From the NCBI RefSeq assembly GCF_001006005.1, contig NZ_CP011254.1:3534001-3598000 (forward strand): a DNA stretch of 64,000 nucleotides, read 5' to 3'. Under the pieces are notes generated by a model. That model was given only the letters and a program-made list of their open reading frames with translations, did not search any database and was not told the origin of the DNA. Source of the DNA: Serratia fonticola. Its GTDB lineage: Bacteria; Pseudomonadota; Gammaproteobacteria; Enterobacterales; Enterobacteriaceae. Shown piece after piece: positions 21,078-29,824 of this stretch. A program made the position numbers and the translations under genes. How positions within the stretch are numbered: the first letter of the stretch is position 1; the number at the start of each line of letters is the position of its first letter.

Positions 21078-22283
21078 TTGGTAAAGGCAACTGAGCAAAA
21101 TGATAAGCTGAACCGCTCCGTGATTGTATCGGTGGTTCTGCACATTCTATTGATTGCCCTGTTGATTTGGGGTTCGCTGTACGAAAATACTGAAATGAGT
21201 AGTGCAGGCGGCGGCGGTGATGGTTCCGTGGTCGGGGCCGTGATGGTCGATCCAGGGGCGGTGGTAGAGCAGTACAATCGCCAGCAACAACAGAGCAGTG
21301 ATGCACAGCGTGCAGAAAAGCAGCGCCAGAAGAAGGCGGAGCAACAGGCTGAAGAGCTGCAGCAGAAGCAGGCGGCGGAACAGCAGCGCCTGAAAGAACT
21401 GGAACAAGAGCGTTTGGCCGCGCAGGAAAAAGCCGCGCAGGACGCCAAGGCACAGGCCGAACAGCAGAAGAAAGCCGCTGAGCAGCAACAGCAGGCCGCT
21501 GAGCAGCAGAAAGCAGCAGAAGCCGCTGCGGCGAAGGCCAAAGAACAACAGAAGGCAGCTGAGCAAGCTGCGGCAAAAGCTAAAGCTGAGGCGGATAAAA
21601 TAGCCAAGGCGCAGGCAGACGCACAGAAGAAAGCCGAAGCGGAAGCCAAGAAAGAAGCTGCCGCTGCCGCCGCTGCTAAAAAGCAGGCGGAAGAGGCGAA
21701 GAAAGAAGCCGCCGCGGCCGCTGAACAGAAAGCAGCTGAGGCTGCAGAGAAGAAAGCCGCTGCCGACGCTGAGAAAAAAGCTGCCGCAGAAGAAGCGAAA
21801 AAAGCCGCCGCTGCCGAGAAGGCTGCTGCCGCCAAGAAAGCCGCAGATGCCAAGAAGAAGGCCGCTGCTGAAGCAGCCAAACAGTCTGCTGATGTAGATG
21901 ACTTATTCGGTAGCTTGGCCGATGGTAAAAACGCGCCGAAAGGTGGCGGTGCCAAGGCTAAAGGTGACGGCAAACCAGCAGGGCAGGGTAATGCCAAAAC
22001 TGCAGGGGCAAGCGGTGCCGAGATTAATGGTTACCTGGGGCAGATTACTGCCGCAATACAGAGCAAGTTTTACGATGCTGACCTTTACAAAGGAAGGACC
22101 TGCGATTTACGGATTAAATTGGCACCGGATGGCTTGTTGATTGATGTTAAGGCTGAAGGTGGGGATCCTGCCTTGTGTCAGGCCGCATTGGCGGCAGCTA
22201 AGCAGGCTCGTATTCCAAAGCCACCTAGCCAGGCGGTGTATGAGGCATTTAAGAATGCTCCTCTTACATTTAAGCCTCAATAA
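21078..22283 (+). CDS. tolA: Tol-Pal system protein TolA
   Basis: A 401-residue protein. Domains in order: short cytosolic start VKATEQNDKLNRS, one membrane span (about residues 14-34), a very long Ala/Lys/Glu/Gln helical domain (about 60-290) with KKAA repeats, and the globular C-terminal domain that binds Pal, colicins and phage proteins (GRTCDLRIKLAPDG, GGDPALCQAALAAAK). The TTG at 21078 places the start where E. coli TolA begins; GGGA lies seven bases upstream. The in-frame GTG at 21033 lies in a hairpin loop and adds unrelated residues. Confidence 0.93.
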   Translation: MVKATEQNDKLNRSVIVSVVLHILLIALLIWGSLYENTEMSSAGGGGDGSVVGAVMVDPGAVVEQYNRQQQQSSDAQRAEKQRQKKAEQQAEELQQKQAAEQQRLKELEQERLAAQEKAAQDAKAQAEQQKKAAEQQQQAAEQQKAAEAAAAKAKEQQKAAEQAAAKAKAEADKIAKAQADAQKKAEAEAKKEAAAAAAAKKQAEEAKKEAAAAAEQKAAEAAEKKAAADAEKKAAAEEAKKAAAAEKAAAAKKAADAKKKAAAEAAKQSADVDDLFGSLADGKNAPKGGGAKAKGDGKPAGQGNAKTAGASGAEINGYLGQITAAIQSKFYDADLYKGRTCDLRIKLAPDGLLIDVKAEGGDPALCQAALAAAKQARIPKPPSQAVYEAFKNAPLTFKPQ

Positions 22284-22416
22284 TGATTGTCTTAAACCGA
22301 GTTAAACGCATGGATGTACCAAGGTAACCAACAGGGAATATGTAGTGTTGTTGGCGTTGGTTTGTTAAAATTCTGCTAAATTATCGCAGGCATACCGCCT
22401 GGATAAGGGAGATGAG

Positions 22417-23709
22417 ATGAAGCAGGCATTTCGAGTAGCGTTAGGTCTTATTGTTCTGTGGGCATCCGTGCTGCACGCGGAAGTTCGCATTGAAATCACC
22501 CAAGGGGTCGACTCTGCTCGTCCAATTGGCGTGGTGCCATTCAAATGGGCGGGTCCAGGCACGCCTCCGGAAGATGTTGGCCAGATCGTTGGCGCAGATC
22601 TCCGTAACAGTGGCAAATTCAACCCGATTGATGTGGCACGTATGCCGCAGCAGCCTACCACCGCGTCTGAAGTAACGCCGGCGGCCTGGACTGCGCTGGG
22701 CATCGATGCCGTAGTGGTTGGCCAGGTTCAGCCTGGTGCCGACGGCAGCTATCTGGTTTCCTACCAACTGGTCGATACTTCAGGTTCGCCTGGCACCGTA
22801 TTGGCACAAAACCAGTTTAAAGTGACCAAACAGTGGCTGCGTTATGCTGCTCATACCGCCAGCGATGGCGTATTTGAGAAGCTGACCGGTATCAAAGGCG
22901 CATTCCGTACCCGTATCGCTTACGTGGTGCAGACCAACGGCGGGAAATTCCCGTACGAGCTGCGCGTATCGGATTACGACGGCTATAACCAGGTTCCAGT
23001 GCATCGTTCACCAGAGCCACTGATGTCACCAGCCTGGTCGCCGGATGGCAGCAAACTGGCCTACGTGACCTTTGAGAGCGGCAAATCTGCGCTGGTGATC
23101 CAGAATCTGTCTGATGGTGCTATCCGTCAGGTAGCTTCATTCCCACGTCACAACGGTGCTCCTGCTTTCTCTCCAGATGGTAGCCGCCTGGCATTCGCGC
23201 TGTCTAAAACTGGCAGCCTGAATCTGTACGTGATGAACCTGGGCTCTGGCCAAATCAGCCAGATCACCGATGGTCGTAGCAACAACACCGAACCAAGCTG
23301 GTTCCCAGATGGTCAATCTCTGGCTTATACCTCTGACCAGGGCGGTCGCCCACAGATTTATAAGGTTGGTGCCAACGGCGGCGCACCACAGCGTCTGACC
23401 TGGGAAGGTGCCCAGAATCAGGACTCTGATGTCAGCTTCGACGGTAAATTCCTGGTGATGGTGAGCTCCAATAATGGGGTTCAGCATATCGCCAAACAAG
23501 ATCTCGGATCGGGAGCCGTTCAAATGTTAACGGACACGTTCCTGGATGAAACGCCTAGTATCGCACCAAACGGCACCATGGTGATCTATAGCTCCACGCA
23601 AGGTATGGGCTCCGTGCTGCAGTTGGTATCGACTGATGGGCGCTTCAAAGCGCGTCTTCCGGCAACCGATGGACAGGTCAAATTCCCTGCCTGGTCGCCG
23701 TATCTGTGA
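22417..23709 (+). CDS. tolB: Tol-Pal system beta-propeller protein TolB
   Basis: A 430-residue periplasmic protein, the E. coli length. A signal peptide ends at Ala21 (WASVLHA before EVRIEITQG). The mature protein has an N-terminal domain and a six-bladed propeller with repeated [20 protein letters not shown] and [12 protein letters not shown] motifs. TolB binds Pal and OmpA-type proteins. The 133-base gap before it may hold a separate promoter. Confidence 0.97.
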   Translation: MKQAFRVALGLIVLWASVLHAEVRIEITQGVDSARPIGVVPFKWAGPGTPPEDVGQIVGADLRNSGKFNPIDVARMPQQPTTASEVTPAAWTALGIDAVVVGQVQPGADGSYLVSYQLVDTSGSPGTVLAQNQFKVTKQWLRYAAHTASDGVFEKLTGIKGAFRTRIAYVVQTNGGKFPYELRVSDYDGYNQVPVHRSPEPLMSPAWSPDGSKLAYVTFESGKSALVIQNLSDGAIRQVASFPRHNGAPAFSPDGSRLAFALSKTGSLNLYVMNLGSGQISQITDGRSNNTEPSWFPDGQSLAYTSDQGGRPQIYKVGANGGAPQRLTWEGAQNQDSDVSFDGKFLVMVSSNNGVQHIAKQDLGSGAVQMLTDTFLDETPSIAPNGTMVIYSSTQGMGSVLQLVSTDGRFKARLPATDGQVKFPAWSPYL

Positions 23710-23756
23710 TGCATGTTTAAAATATGTATGGCAAAAACTATAAAAGGATCAAAGAA

Positions 23757-24266
23757 ATGCAACTGAACAAAGTGCTGAAAGGGCTTCTGCTGGCACTGCC
23801 AGTTCTGGCTGTAGCAGCTTGTAGTTCTAACAAAAGCGCTAATAACGATCAATCCGGTATGGGCGCTGGCACTGGTACAGAAAACGGCAGCAGCAACCTG
23901 TCTTCTGAAGAACAAGCACGTCTGCAGATGCAAGAACTGCAACGTAACAACATTGTTTACTTCGGCCTGGACAAATATGACGTCAGCTCTGAGTTCGCTC
24001 AGATGCTGGATGCGCATGCTGCTTTCCTGCGTAACAACCCATCCTACAAAGTGACTGTTGAAGGTCACGCGGATGAGCGCGGCACGCCAGAATACAACAT
24101 CGCTCTGGGTGAGCGTCGTGCTAATGCAGTTAAAATGTACCTGCAAGGCAAAGGCGTTTCTGCTGACCAAATCTCTATCGTTTCTTACGGTAAAGAAAAA
24201 CCAGCAGTACTGGGCCACGACGAAGCAGCCTATGCTAAAAACCGTCGTGCCGTTCTGGTTTACTAA
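23757..24266 (+). CDS. pal: peptidoglycan-associated lipoprotein Pal
   Basis: A 169-residue outer-membrane lipoprotein. Signal peptide with lipobox LAVAAC, lipidated Cys22, a Ser/Asn-rich linker, then an OmpA-like peptidoglycan-binding domain with [20 protein letters not shown]. The ATG at 23757 starts the lipoprotein signal; the upstream in-frame stretch lacks any signal features. Pal ties the outer membrane to the wall and binds TolB and TolA. Confidence 0.97.
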   Translation: MQLNKVLKGLLLALPVLAVAACSSNKSANNDQSGMGAGTGTENGSSNLSSEEQARLQMQELQRNNIVYFGLDKYDVSSEFAQMLDAHAAFLRNNPSYKVTVEGHADERGTPEYNIALGERRANAVKMYLQGKGVSADQISIVSYGKEKPAVLGHDEAAYAKNRRAVLVY

Positions 24267-24275
24267 GAGAATCGC

Positions 24276-25079
24276 ATGAACAGTAACTTCAGACGTCACT
24301 TGTTGAGTCTGGCGTTACTGGTTGGCGTAGCGGTCCCATGGGCCGCTACTGCCCAAGCGCCAATCAGTAATGTCGGGTCCGGCTCGGTCGAAGACCGTGT
24401 CACATCACTTGAGCGTATCAGTAATGCTCAGGGCCAGCTTTTGAACCAACTCCAGCAACAACTCTCTGACAACCAACGCGATATCGATACGCTCCGTGGG
24501 CAGATCCAGGAAAGTCAGTATCAGTTGAATCAGGTAGTTGAACGCCAGAAACAGATCTATCAACAGATGGATAGCCTTAGCCAGGGTGGCGCACAGAATT
24601 CCGCTGGTGCAGCAGCAGGGGCCGCAGGTGGTACAGCCGCCGCGGCGTCTTCTGACGGCGCTGGCAGCGCTCCTGCGGGTGCGACAGCCGCTGCGGCTAG
24701 TACGGGCGATGAAAACAGCGACTACAACGCCGCTGTTTCACTGGCGCTGGAAAAAAAGCAGTATGACCAGGCGATCTCCGCTTTTCAGGCTTTCATAAAG
24801 CAGTATCCGAAATCCAATTACCTGCCTAATGCCAACTATTGGCTGGGCCAGTTGTACTACAACAAGGGTAAGAAGGAAGACGCGGCATACTATTATGCAG
24901 TGGTGGTTAAGAGTTACCCAAAATCACCCAAGGCGCCGGACGCAATGTATAAAGTTGGGGTGATCATGCAGGAAAAAGGGCAGGCTGATAAAGCCAAAGC
25001 CGTTTACCAGCAGGTGATCAAATCGTACCCGACCAGCGATGCGGCCAAGCAGGCCAAGAAACGCGAAGCGAGTTTGTAA
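24276..25079 (+). CDS. cpoB: cell division coordinator CpoB (YbgF)
   Basis: A 267-residue periplasmic protein (E. coli 263). Signal peptide ends near Ala28 (ATAQA before PISNVG). A trimerising coiled coil (about residues 40-105, rich in Gln and Leu) is followed by an Ala/Gly linker and TPR repeats (AFIKQYPKSNYLPNANYWLG, VVKSYPKSPKAPDAMYKVG, VIKSYPTSDAAKQAK). CpoB couples Tol function to PBP1B activity at the septum. It starts nine bases after pal. Confidence 0.96.
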   Translation: MNSNFRRHLLSLALLVGVAVPWAATAQAPISNVGSGSVEDRVTSLERISNAQGQLLNQLQQQLSDNQRDIDTLRGQIQESQYQLNQVVERQKQIYQQMDSLSQGGAQNSAGAAAGAAGGTAAAASSDGAGSAPAGATAAAASTGDENSDYNAAVSLALEKKQYDQAISAFQAFIKQYPKSNYLPNANYWLGQLYYNKGKKEDAAYYYAVVVKSYPKSPKAPDAMYKVGVIMQEKGQADKAKAVYQQVIKSYPTSDAAKQAKKREASL

Positions 25080-25088
25080 GTAAAAATC

Positions 25089-25127
25089 GAGCCCAGAAGT
25101 TAGTCGATTTGACCGAATTCTGGGCTC
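25089..25127 (+). terminator. probable tol-pal operon terminator hairpin
   Basis: GAGCCCAGAA (25089-25098) and TTCTGGGCTC (25118-25127) are a perfect 10-bp inverted repeat ten bases after cpoB. The loop is long (19 bases) and the T-run after it is poor, so termination may be partial. Confidence 0.45.
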
Positions 25128-25174
25128 ATTCGCGTGAAGAACAAGCAGTTGAACCTATTGCGCCAAAATTTAGG

Positions 25175-25202
25175 TTGCGCTGCTGAGATAAATTAGTAAT
25201 AT
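25175..25202 (+). promoter_or_regulatory. predicted stable-RNA promoter for the tRNA operon
   Basis: TTGCGC (25175-25180) and TAATAT (25197-25202) are 16 bases apart. The next bases, ATGCCGCCG, form a GC-rich discriminator as found in stringently controlled tRNA and rRNA promoters. It lies about 50 bases before the first tRNA-Lys sequence. Confidence 0.6.
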
Positions 25203-25253
25203 ATGCCGCCGTTGCCAAGACAACTTGCAAGATGTTAAAGCAGCTAGGAAATT

Positions 25254-25363
25254 GGGTCGTTAGCTCAGTTGGTAGAGCAGTTGACTTTTAATCAATTGGT
25301 CGCAGGTTCGAGCCGAGCGGCAGCGAGACAACGGCGACAGCCGGTAATCCTGCAAACCCGCCA
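25254..25363 (+). pseudogene. disrupted tRNA-Lys(UUU) with a 35-nt insert in the T-loop
   Basis: The first 58 bases are identical to the intact tRNA-Lys copies downstream (anticodon TTT). After GGTTCGA, where the intact gene continues ATCCTGC, there is a 35-base insert (25312-25346), then ATCCTGC and a changed acceptor end AAACCCGCCA. The insert contains CGGC-GACA-GCCG and can fold. The 3' acceptor strand no longer pairs fully with the 5' strand. I consider it a non-functional hybrid tRNA gene. The perfect 5' part suggests recent recombination or gene conversion. Confidence 0.8.
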
Positions 25364-25432
25364 ATTCGTAATGAGATATCGTTGTCGAATTGTGAAGTTA
25401 GAATTTTGTAGTTCAGCAGTAACCACATCAGT

Positions 25433-25508
25433 GGGTCGTTAGCTCAGTTGGTAGAGCAGTTGACTTTTAATCAATTGGTCGCAGGTTCGAATCCTGCACG
25501 ACCCACCA
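25433..25508 (+). tRNA. tRNA-Lys (anticodon TTT)
   Basis: A 76-base cloverleaf with encoded CCA: acceptor GGGTCGT/ACGACCC, D-arm TAGCTCAGTTGGTAGAGC, anticodon TTT in CTTTTAA, T-arm GCAGGTTCGAATCCTGC. Sequence corresponds to enterobacterial tRNA-Lys. Confidence 0.98.
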
Positions 25509-25552
25509 ATTCATAGTGAATTGGTAAAGAGTGGAGTAGTAACCACGACAGT

Positions 25553-25628
25553 GGGTGATTAGCTCAGTTGGTAGAGCATCTCCTTTACACGGAGGGGGTC
25601 GGCGGTTCGAGCCCGTCATCACCCACCA
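25553..25628 (+). tRNA. tRNA-Val (anticodon TAC)
   Basis: A 76-base cloverleaf with encoded CCA: acceptor GGGTGAT/ATCACCC, anticodon TAC in CTTTACACG, T-loop GGTTCGAGCCC. It is the only valine gene here; E. coli has two in this operon. Confidence 0.98.
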
Positions 25629-25635
25629 CTACAGT

Positions 25636-25711
25636 GGGTCGTTAGCTCAGTTGGTAGAGCAGTTGACTTTTAATCAATTGGTCGCAGGTTCGAATCCTGC
25701 ACGACCCACCA
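25636..25711 (+). tRNA. tRNA-Lys (anticodon TTT)
   Basis: Identical 76-base copy of tRNA-Lys with encoded CCA. It starts only eight bases after tRNA-Val. Confidence 0.98.
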
Positions 25712-25761
25712 TTTTTAAGATTTATTTGTGAGTCAAATCGTGAGGATGAGAACCGTTAAAA

Positions 25762-25819
25762 GTTCGAGCCGAGCGAAGCGAGACAACGGCAATAGCCGTT
25801 AATCCTGCCAGACCCACCA
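25762..25819 (+). repeat. isolated tRNA-Lys 3'-end module with 34-nt insert
   Basis: GTTCGA, then a 34-base insert (25768-25801), then ATCCTGCCAGACCCACCA. It resembles the T-arm and acceptor end of tRNA-Lys with the same kind of insert as the disrupted gene at 25254, but no 5' tRNA half precedes it. The insert contains a perfect AACGGC-AATA-GCCGTT hairpin. Confidence 0.7.
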
Positions 25820-25877
25820 TTATGTGCATTCGAGTCCTTCCTCGTTGCTCTCGTATTAAGAAGTAAACCACGTCAGT

Positions 25878-25953
25878 GGGTCGTTAGCTCAGTTGGTAGA
25901 GCAGTTGACTTTTAATCAATTGGTCGCAGGTTCGAATCCTGCACGACCCACCA
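25878..25953 (+). tRNA. tRNA-Lys (anticodon TTT)
   Basis: Identical 76-base tRNA-Lys with encoded CCA. Its 5' leader contains CCAC-GTCA-GTGG, ending on tRNA bases 1-2. Confidence 0.98.
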
Positions 25954-26029
25954 ATTCTTGATGAATTGGTAAAGCATTGCAGTCGAGTCCTCTCGTTGCT
26001 AACGCGGTTCAGCAGTAAACCACATCAGT

Positions 26030-26105
26030 GGGTCGTTAGCTCAGTTGGTAGAGCAGTTGACTTTTAATCAATTGGTCGCAGGTTCGAATCCTGCACGACC
26101 CACCA
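26030..26105 (+). tRNA. tRNA-Lys (anticodon TTT), last of the cluster
   Basis: Identical 76-base tRNA-Lys with encoded CCA. Its final CCA is also the first bases of the 138-bp tandem repeat, so the repeat array starts exactly at the tRNA end. Confidence 0.98.
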
Positions 26106-26516
26106 TCTTCAAGAATTCTCAATAATAAAATCCCAGCAATAAAATCGCATATCGCACCGGTCGTGCGGGTGAGATCCTGCGCTCAGGTTCGAGTCTCGCT
26201 TGCGAGACAACGGCGGCAGCCGGTCATCCTGTCAGACCCGCCATCTTCAAGAATTCTCAATAATAAAATCCCAGCAATAAAATCGCATATCGCACCGGTC
26301 GTGCGGGTGAGATCCTGCGCTCAGGTTCGAGTCTCGCTTGCGAGACAACGGCGGCAGCCGGTCATCCTGCCAGGCCCACCATCTCAAAGAATTCTCAATA
26401 ATAAAATCCCAGCAATAAAATCGCATATTGCACCAGTCGTGTAGGTGAGATCCTGCGCTCAGGTTCGAGTCTCGCTTGCGAGACAACGGCGGCAGCCGGT
26501 CATCCTGCCAGATCCA
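26103..26516 (+). repeat. three tandem 138-bp repeats with tRNA 3'-end sequence
   Basis: Units at 26103-26240, 26241-26378 and 26379-26516 are each exactly 138 bases. The first two differ at very few positions and the third slightly more. Each unit begins CCATCT and runs through an AT-rich part (AATTCTCAATAATAAAATCC). It ends with CAGGTTCGA, a 33-base insert, and ATCCTG plus an acceptor-like end into the next CCA. The insert holds the hairpin GTCTCG-CTTG-CGAGAC and a CGGC-GGCA-GCCG hairpin. Layout resembles the rtT repeats after E. coli tyrT, which also carry tRNA 3' ends. Confidence 0.85.
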
Positions 26517-26739
26517 CCAGTTCTTTAATCGTACTCCCGTCTAACTTGCCTTTAATTCCTCAACACTTAATCTCGCCAATTTATCGGTCAGGTGGGCGCA
26601 GCATGCAGCGCCCGTACTTTGCTCAGCCTGTGTATTGCCAGCCGCCACTCCCTTTTACAACCCGAAATTTTCAATCTAATAAACAAATAAAGCCAAAAAA
26701 AGAAATGTTCAGCGACTTTTAGCCAAAAATTAGGTATTT

Positions 26740-26757
26740 TGTTTAGTATATAAAACG
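26740..26757 (+). promoter_or_regulatory. candidate NadR operator before nadA
   Basis: TGTTTA-GTATAT-AAAACG resembles the NadR palindrome TGTTTA-N6-TAAACA: the first half is perfect and the second half matches four of six. It overlaps a TATA-rich region likely to include the -10 element, as expected for repression by NAD level. The rest of 26520-26826 shows no gene. Confidence 0.5.
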
Positions 26758-26826
26758 AGGCGGTTGAGCAAGCGGCAAGATACAGCCTAAAAAGCAGACC
26801 CACAGCCTAGCATAGAGATAACAGCG

Positions 26827-27888
26827 ATGAGTGAAATGTTTGATGTCAATGCGGCGATATATCCATTCCCGCCGAAACCGGTGCCGTTAGACGTCGCAGA
26901 GAAGGCTTTTTATCGGCAGAAGATCAAAACCTTGCTCAAGCAGCGTGATGCGGTCCTGGTAGCCCATTACTACACCGATCCGGAGATCCAGGCACTGGCC
27001 GAAGAGACTGGTGGCTGTGTCGCCGATTCACTGGAGATGGCGCGTTTCGGCAGCCAACATCCTGCGTCTACTTTGCTGGTTGCTGGCGTGCGTTTTATGG
27101 GGGAAACGGCCAAAATCCTCAGCCCGGAAAAACAGGTGCTGATGCCAACGCTGCATGCCGAGTGCTCGCTGGACCTCGGTTGTCCTGAGGCGGAGTTTGC
27201 CGCGTTCTGCGACAGCCATCCTGATCGGACAGTGGTGGTTTACGCCAATACCTCAGCAGCCGTCAAAGCGCGTGCCGATTGGGTGGTCACTTCCAGCATT
27301 GCCGTTGAGCTGATTGAACATCTCGATAGCCTGGGGGAGAAAATCATCTGGGCGCCGGATCGCCATCTGGGCAACTATGTACAGAAGCAGACCGGCGCAG
27401 ACGTACTATGCTGGCAGGGGGCCTGTATCGTCCATGACGAGTTTAAAACCCAGGCACTGATACGTATGAAAGCCCTATATCCGGAGGCCGCGATACTGGT
27501 GCATCCAGAGTCACCGCAGGCGATTGTCGATCTGGCTGATGCCGTCGGTTCGACCAGCCAACTGATCCAGGCGGCGGTAACCTTGCCCAACCGGCAACTG
27601 ATCGTGGCTACCGATCGCGGTATCTTCTACAAGATGCAGCAAGCTTGTCCGGATAAAGAACTGTTTGAAGCTCCTACTGCTGGCGAGGGGGCTACCTGTC
27701 GCAGCTGTGCCCACTGCCCGTGGATGGCGATGAACGGCCTGAAGGCCATTGCCGAAGGGTTGGAACAAGGCGGTTCACAGCATGAGATTTTTGTTGATGG
27801 CGCACTGCGTGAGCAGGCGCTTATTCCGCTCAACCGCATGCTGGACTTTGCAGCGCAGTTGAAAATGCAGGTTAAAGGCAACGCCTGA
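26827..27888 (+). CDS. nadA: quinolinate synthase A
   Basis: A 353-residue 4Fe-4S enzyme that condenses iminoaspartate with dihydroxyacetone phosphate to quinolinate, in de novo NAD synthesis. Cluster ligands Cys113 ([10 protein letters not shown]), Cys200 ([12 protein letters not shown]) and Cys297 ([13 protein letters not shown]) fall at the E. coli positions. The iminoaspartate partner gene nadB is not in the window. pnuC follows 31 bases later, joining synthesis and salvage in one likely NadR-controlled operon. Confidence 0.97.
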   Translation: MSEMFDVNAAIYPFPPKPVPLDVAEKAFYRQKIKTLLKQRDAVLVAHYYTDPEIQALAEETGGCVADSLEMARFGSQHPASTLLVAGVRFMGETAKILSPEKQVLMPTLHAECSLDLGCPEAEFAAFCDSHPDRTVVVYANTSAAVKARADWVVTSSIAVELIEHLDSLGEKIIWAPDRHLGNYVQKQTGADVLCWQGACIVHDEFKTQALIRMKALYPEAAILVHPESPQAIVDLADAVGSTSQLIQAAVTLPNRQLIVATDRGIFYKMQQACPDKELFEAPTAGEGATCRSCAHCPWMAMNGLKAIAEGLEQGGSQHEIFVDGALREQALIPLNRMLDFAAQLKMQVKGNA

Positions 27889-27919
27889 ATCCAGGCTGAC
27901 GTTTTTATAAGGAAGACAT

Positions 27920-28645
27920 ATGAGCTTTTTCAGCACCGGCAACATTCTGGTCCATATTCCGATTGGTGCAGGGGGGTATGACCTGTCGTGGATTGAGGCC
28001 ATCGGTACGCTGTTTGGTTTACTCTGTATCTGGTATGCCAGCAAAGAGAAAATTATCAACTATCTGTTTGGGCTGATCAACGTCACGCTGTTTGCGGTGA
28101 TCTTCTTTCAGATCCAGCTGTACGCCAGCCTGTTGCTGCAACTGTTTTTCTTCGTGGCCAATATTTACGGCTGGTACGCCTGGAGCCGCCAGACGCAGGA
28201 TAATCAGGCGGAATTGCAGATACGTTGGTTGCCACTGCCTAAAGCATTGGCATGGGGGGCGGTGTGCGTGGTTGGTATCGCGTTGATGACGTTTAATATC
28301 GACCGGGTATTTGCCTACCTGACACAAATTGCGGTGGCGGTCATGCAGGGGCTGGGTCTTAACGTACAGATGCCAGAACTGCAACCGGACGCTTTCCCGT
28401 TCTGGGATTCTGCCATGATGGTGCTGTCTATCGTCGCCATGATCCTGATGACGCGAAAATACGTCGAAAACTGGCTGCTGTGGGTAGTGATTGATGTGAT
28501 CAGCGTGGCAATCTTTGCTTACCAGGGCGTGTACGCCATGGCGCTGGAATACGTCATTTTGACGCTGATTGCGCTCAATGGCTCTTGGCTATGGATACGC
28601 AGCGCCGCGAAGAATCACTCCCAACCGTTTTCTTCAGCACCTTAG
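27920..28645 (+). CDS. pnuC: nicotinamide riboside transporter PnuC
   Basis: A 241-residue inner-membrane protein with about seven spans. It imports nicotinamide riboside by facilitated diffusion, followed by phosphorylation in the cytosol. The conserved stretches IYGWYAWSRQ and NWLLWVVIDVISV are seen. A TAAGGAAG site precedes the ATG at 27920. Together with nadA it is expected to be repressed by NadR. Confidence 0.95.
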   Translation: MSFFSTGNILVHIPIGAGGYDLSWIEAIGTLFGLLCIWYASKEKIINYLFGLINVTLFAVIFFQIQLYASLLLQLFFFVANIYGWYAWSRQTQDNQAELQIRWLPLPKALAWGAVCVVGIALMTFNIDRVFAYLTQIAVAVMQGLGLNVQMPELQPDAFPFWDSAMMVLSIVAMILMTRKYVENWLLWVVIDVISVAIFAYQGVYAMALEYVILTLIALNGSWLWIRSAAKNHSQPFSSAP

Positions 28646-28649
28646 TACG

Positions 28650-28674
28650 CCAGGGGCGCACCAAGCACCCCTGG
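28650..28674. terminator. convergent hairpin between pnuC and zitB
   Basis: CCAGGGG (28650-28656) and CCCCTGG (28668-28674) form a 7-bp stem in the 32-base gap between two converging genes. No T-run is present on either strand, so it is only a weak terminator candidate. Confidence 0.4.
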
Positions 28675-28677
28675 ATG

Positions 28678-29616
28678 TTAATGATGATGCCCCAGATGGC
28701 CGGAGTGTGAGTGGTCACTCGCAATGCCGCAGTCAGGGGTATCACAATGCTGGTACTCCATCTGGATCGTCGCATGGCCAATCTGGTAATGCTCCAGCAA
28801 ATAGGCCTGGATACGGCGTAACAGCCCGTCATGATCGTGGGGTGGGATCACCTGGGCGTGGAGCGTCATCAGCTTTTGTTCGCCAATCTGCCAGACATGC
28901 ACGTGATGGATGTTGCGCACTTCCGGAATATTCAGGCACAAATCCTTTTGCAGTTTATTGATATCTACCTCCTGCGGTGTTCCCTCCAGCAGTTCATGGA
29001 AACTCTCCTTCAGCAGGCGCCAGGCGCTGCGCAATACCAGGCAGGAAACCAGTACCGAGAGTATCGGATCGATGGGGGTCCAGCCGGTAGTGAGAATGAT
29101 GATGGCTGCTGCGATCGCCCCGACTGAGCCAAGCAGGTCGCCAAGAACATGTAGGGCGGCGGCACGCACGTTGATATTTTTCTCTTCATTGCCGCGGTGC
29201 AGCAGCCAGAAGGCGAACAGGTTAGCCAGCAGACCCGCTACGGCGATCACCAGCATTGGGGTACCCATCACTGGCTGTGGTTCGAAGAAACGCCGTATGG
29301 CCTCCCACAGGATGAATACGACGATCAGCAGTAATGCGGCAGCATTGATAAAGGCGGCCAAGGTGGTCAGGCGCAGATAGCCAAAAGTATGGCGGGCGTT
29401 GGGTTTTCGCTGCGAGAAGTGCACCGCCATCAGTGCGACGAGCAGGGCTGCGGAATCCGTCAGCATATGCCCGGCGTCTGCCAGCAGCGCCAGTGAGCCA
29501 GAAAGTAATCCGCCAATGGCCTCAACAACCATGAACAGGGTAGTGACTAAAAATGCGGCTAGTAGGCGCTTACTGTTGCCGTCTTTAGGCTGATGGGCAT
29601 GGGAAGCTCCAGACAT
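28678..29616 (-). CDS. zitB: zinc transporter ZitB, cation diffusion facilitator family
   Basis: A 312-residue zinc/proton antiporter of the inner membrane (E. coli 313). Zinc-site motifs are present in segments 2 and 5: [10 protein letters not shown] and HVLGDLLGS. The C-terminal tail is rich in His and ends [13 protein letters not shown], and an N-terminal HAHQPKDG also contains His. It faces pnuC and stands alone as a transcription unit. Confidence 0.94.
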   Translation of the reverse strand: MSGASHAHQPKDGNSKRLLAAFLVTTLFMVVEAIGGLLSGSLALLADAGHMLTDSAALLVALMAVHFSQRKPNARHTFGYLRLTTLAAFINAAALLLIVVFILWEAIRRFFEPQPVMGTPMLVIAVAGLLANLFAFWLLHRGNEEKNINVRAAALHVLGDLLGSVGAIAAAIIILTTGWTPIDPILSVLVSCLVLRSAWRLLKESFHELLEGTPQEVDINKLQKDLCLNIPEVRNIHHVHVWQIGEQKLMTLHAQVIPPHDHDGLLRRIQAYLLEHYQIGHATIQMEYQHCDTPDCGIASDHSHSGHLGHHH

Positions 29617-29824
29617 TACTTATCCTTTTGCAAAATTTGTCGGGTGCCAAAGTCTAAGTTTGGCCGTTACTTAGCTCATTATAGGCGGCCTTGGTAGAGA
29701 GCTGAATATTTGCCGGTGGCGATTATGGGATCTAAAGGTGATTTACAGCGCCAGCCTCACAAGCTAGATTGGTAAAATCTACTTTACGCGCTGTGCGATA
29801 CACCCGATACCGAATGGAAAAGTG

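Noticed and set aside
21008-21997. Ala/Ser/Cys-rich open frame opposite tolA
   Set aside because: It comes from the Ala-Lys repeat of TolA read backwards; low complexity and no start signals.
26247-26486. Minus-strand open frame over the 138-bp repeats
   Set aside because: The repeat length keeps frames open on both strands; no start signal supports coding.
26103-26516. CRISPR-like array
   Set aside because: The repeats are 138 bp, contiguous and without unique spacers, and no cas genes are present.
26588-26803. Minus-strand frame of 71 codons upstream of nadA
   Set aside because: It covers the nadA control region, and its product is not recognisable.
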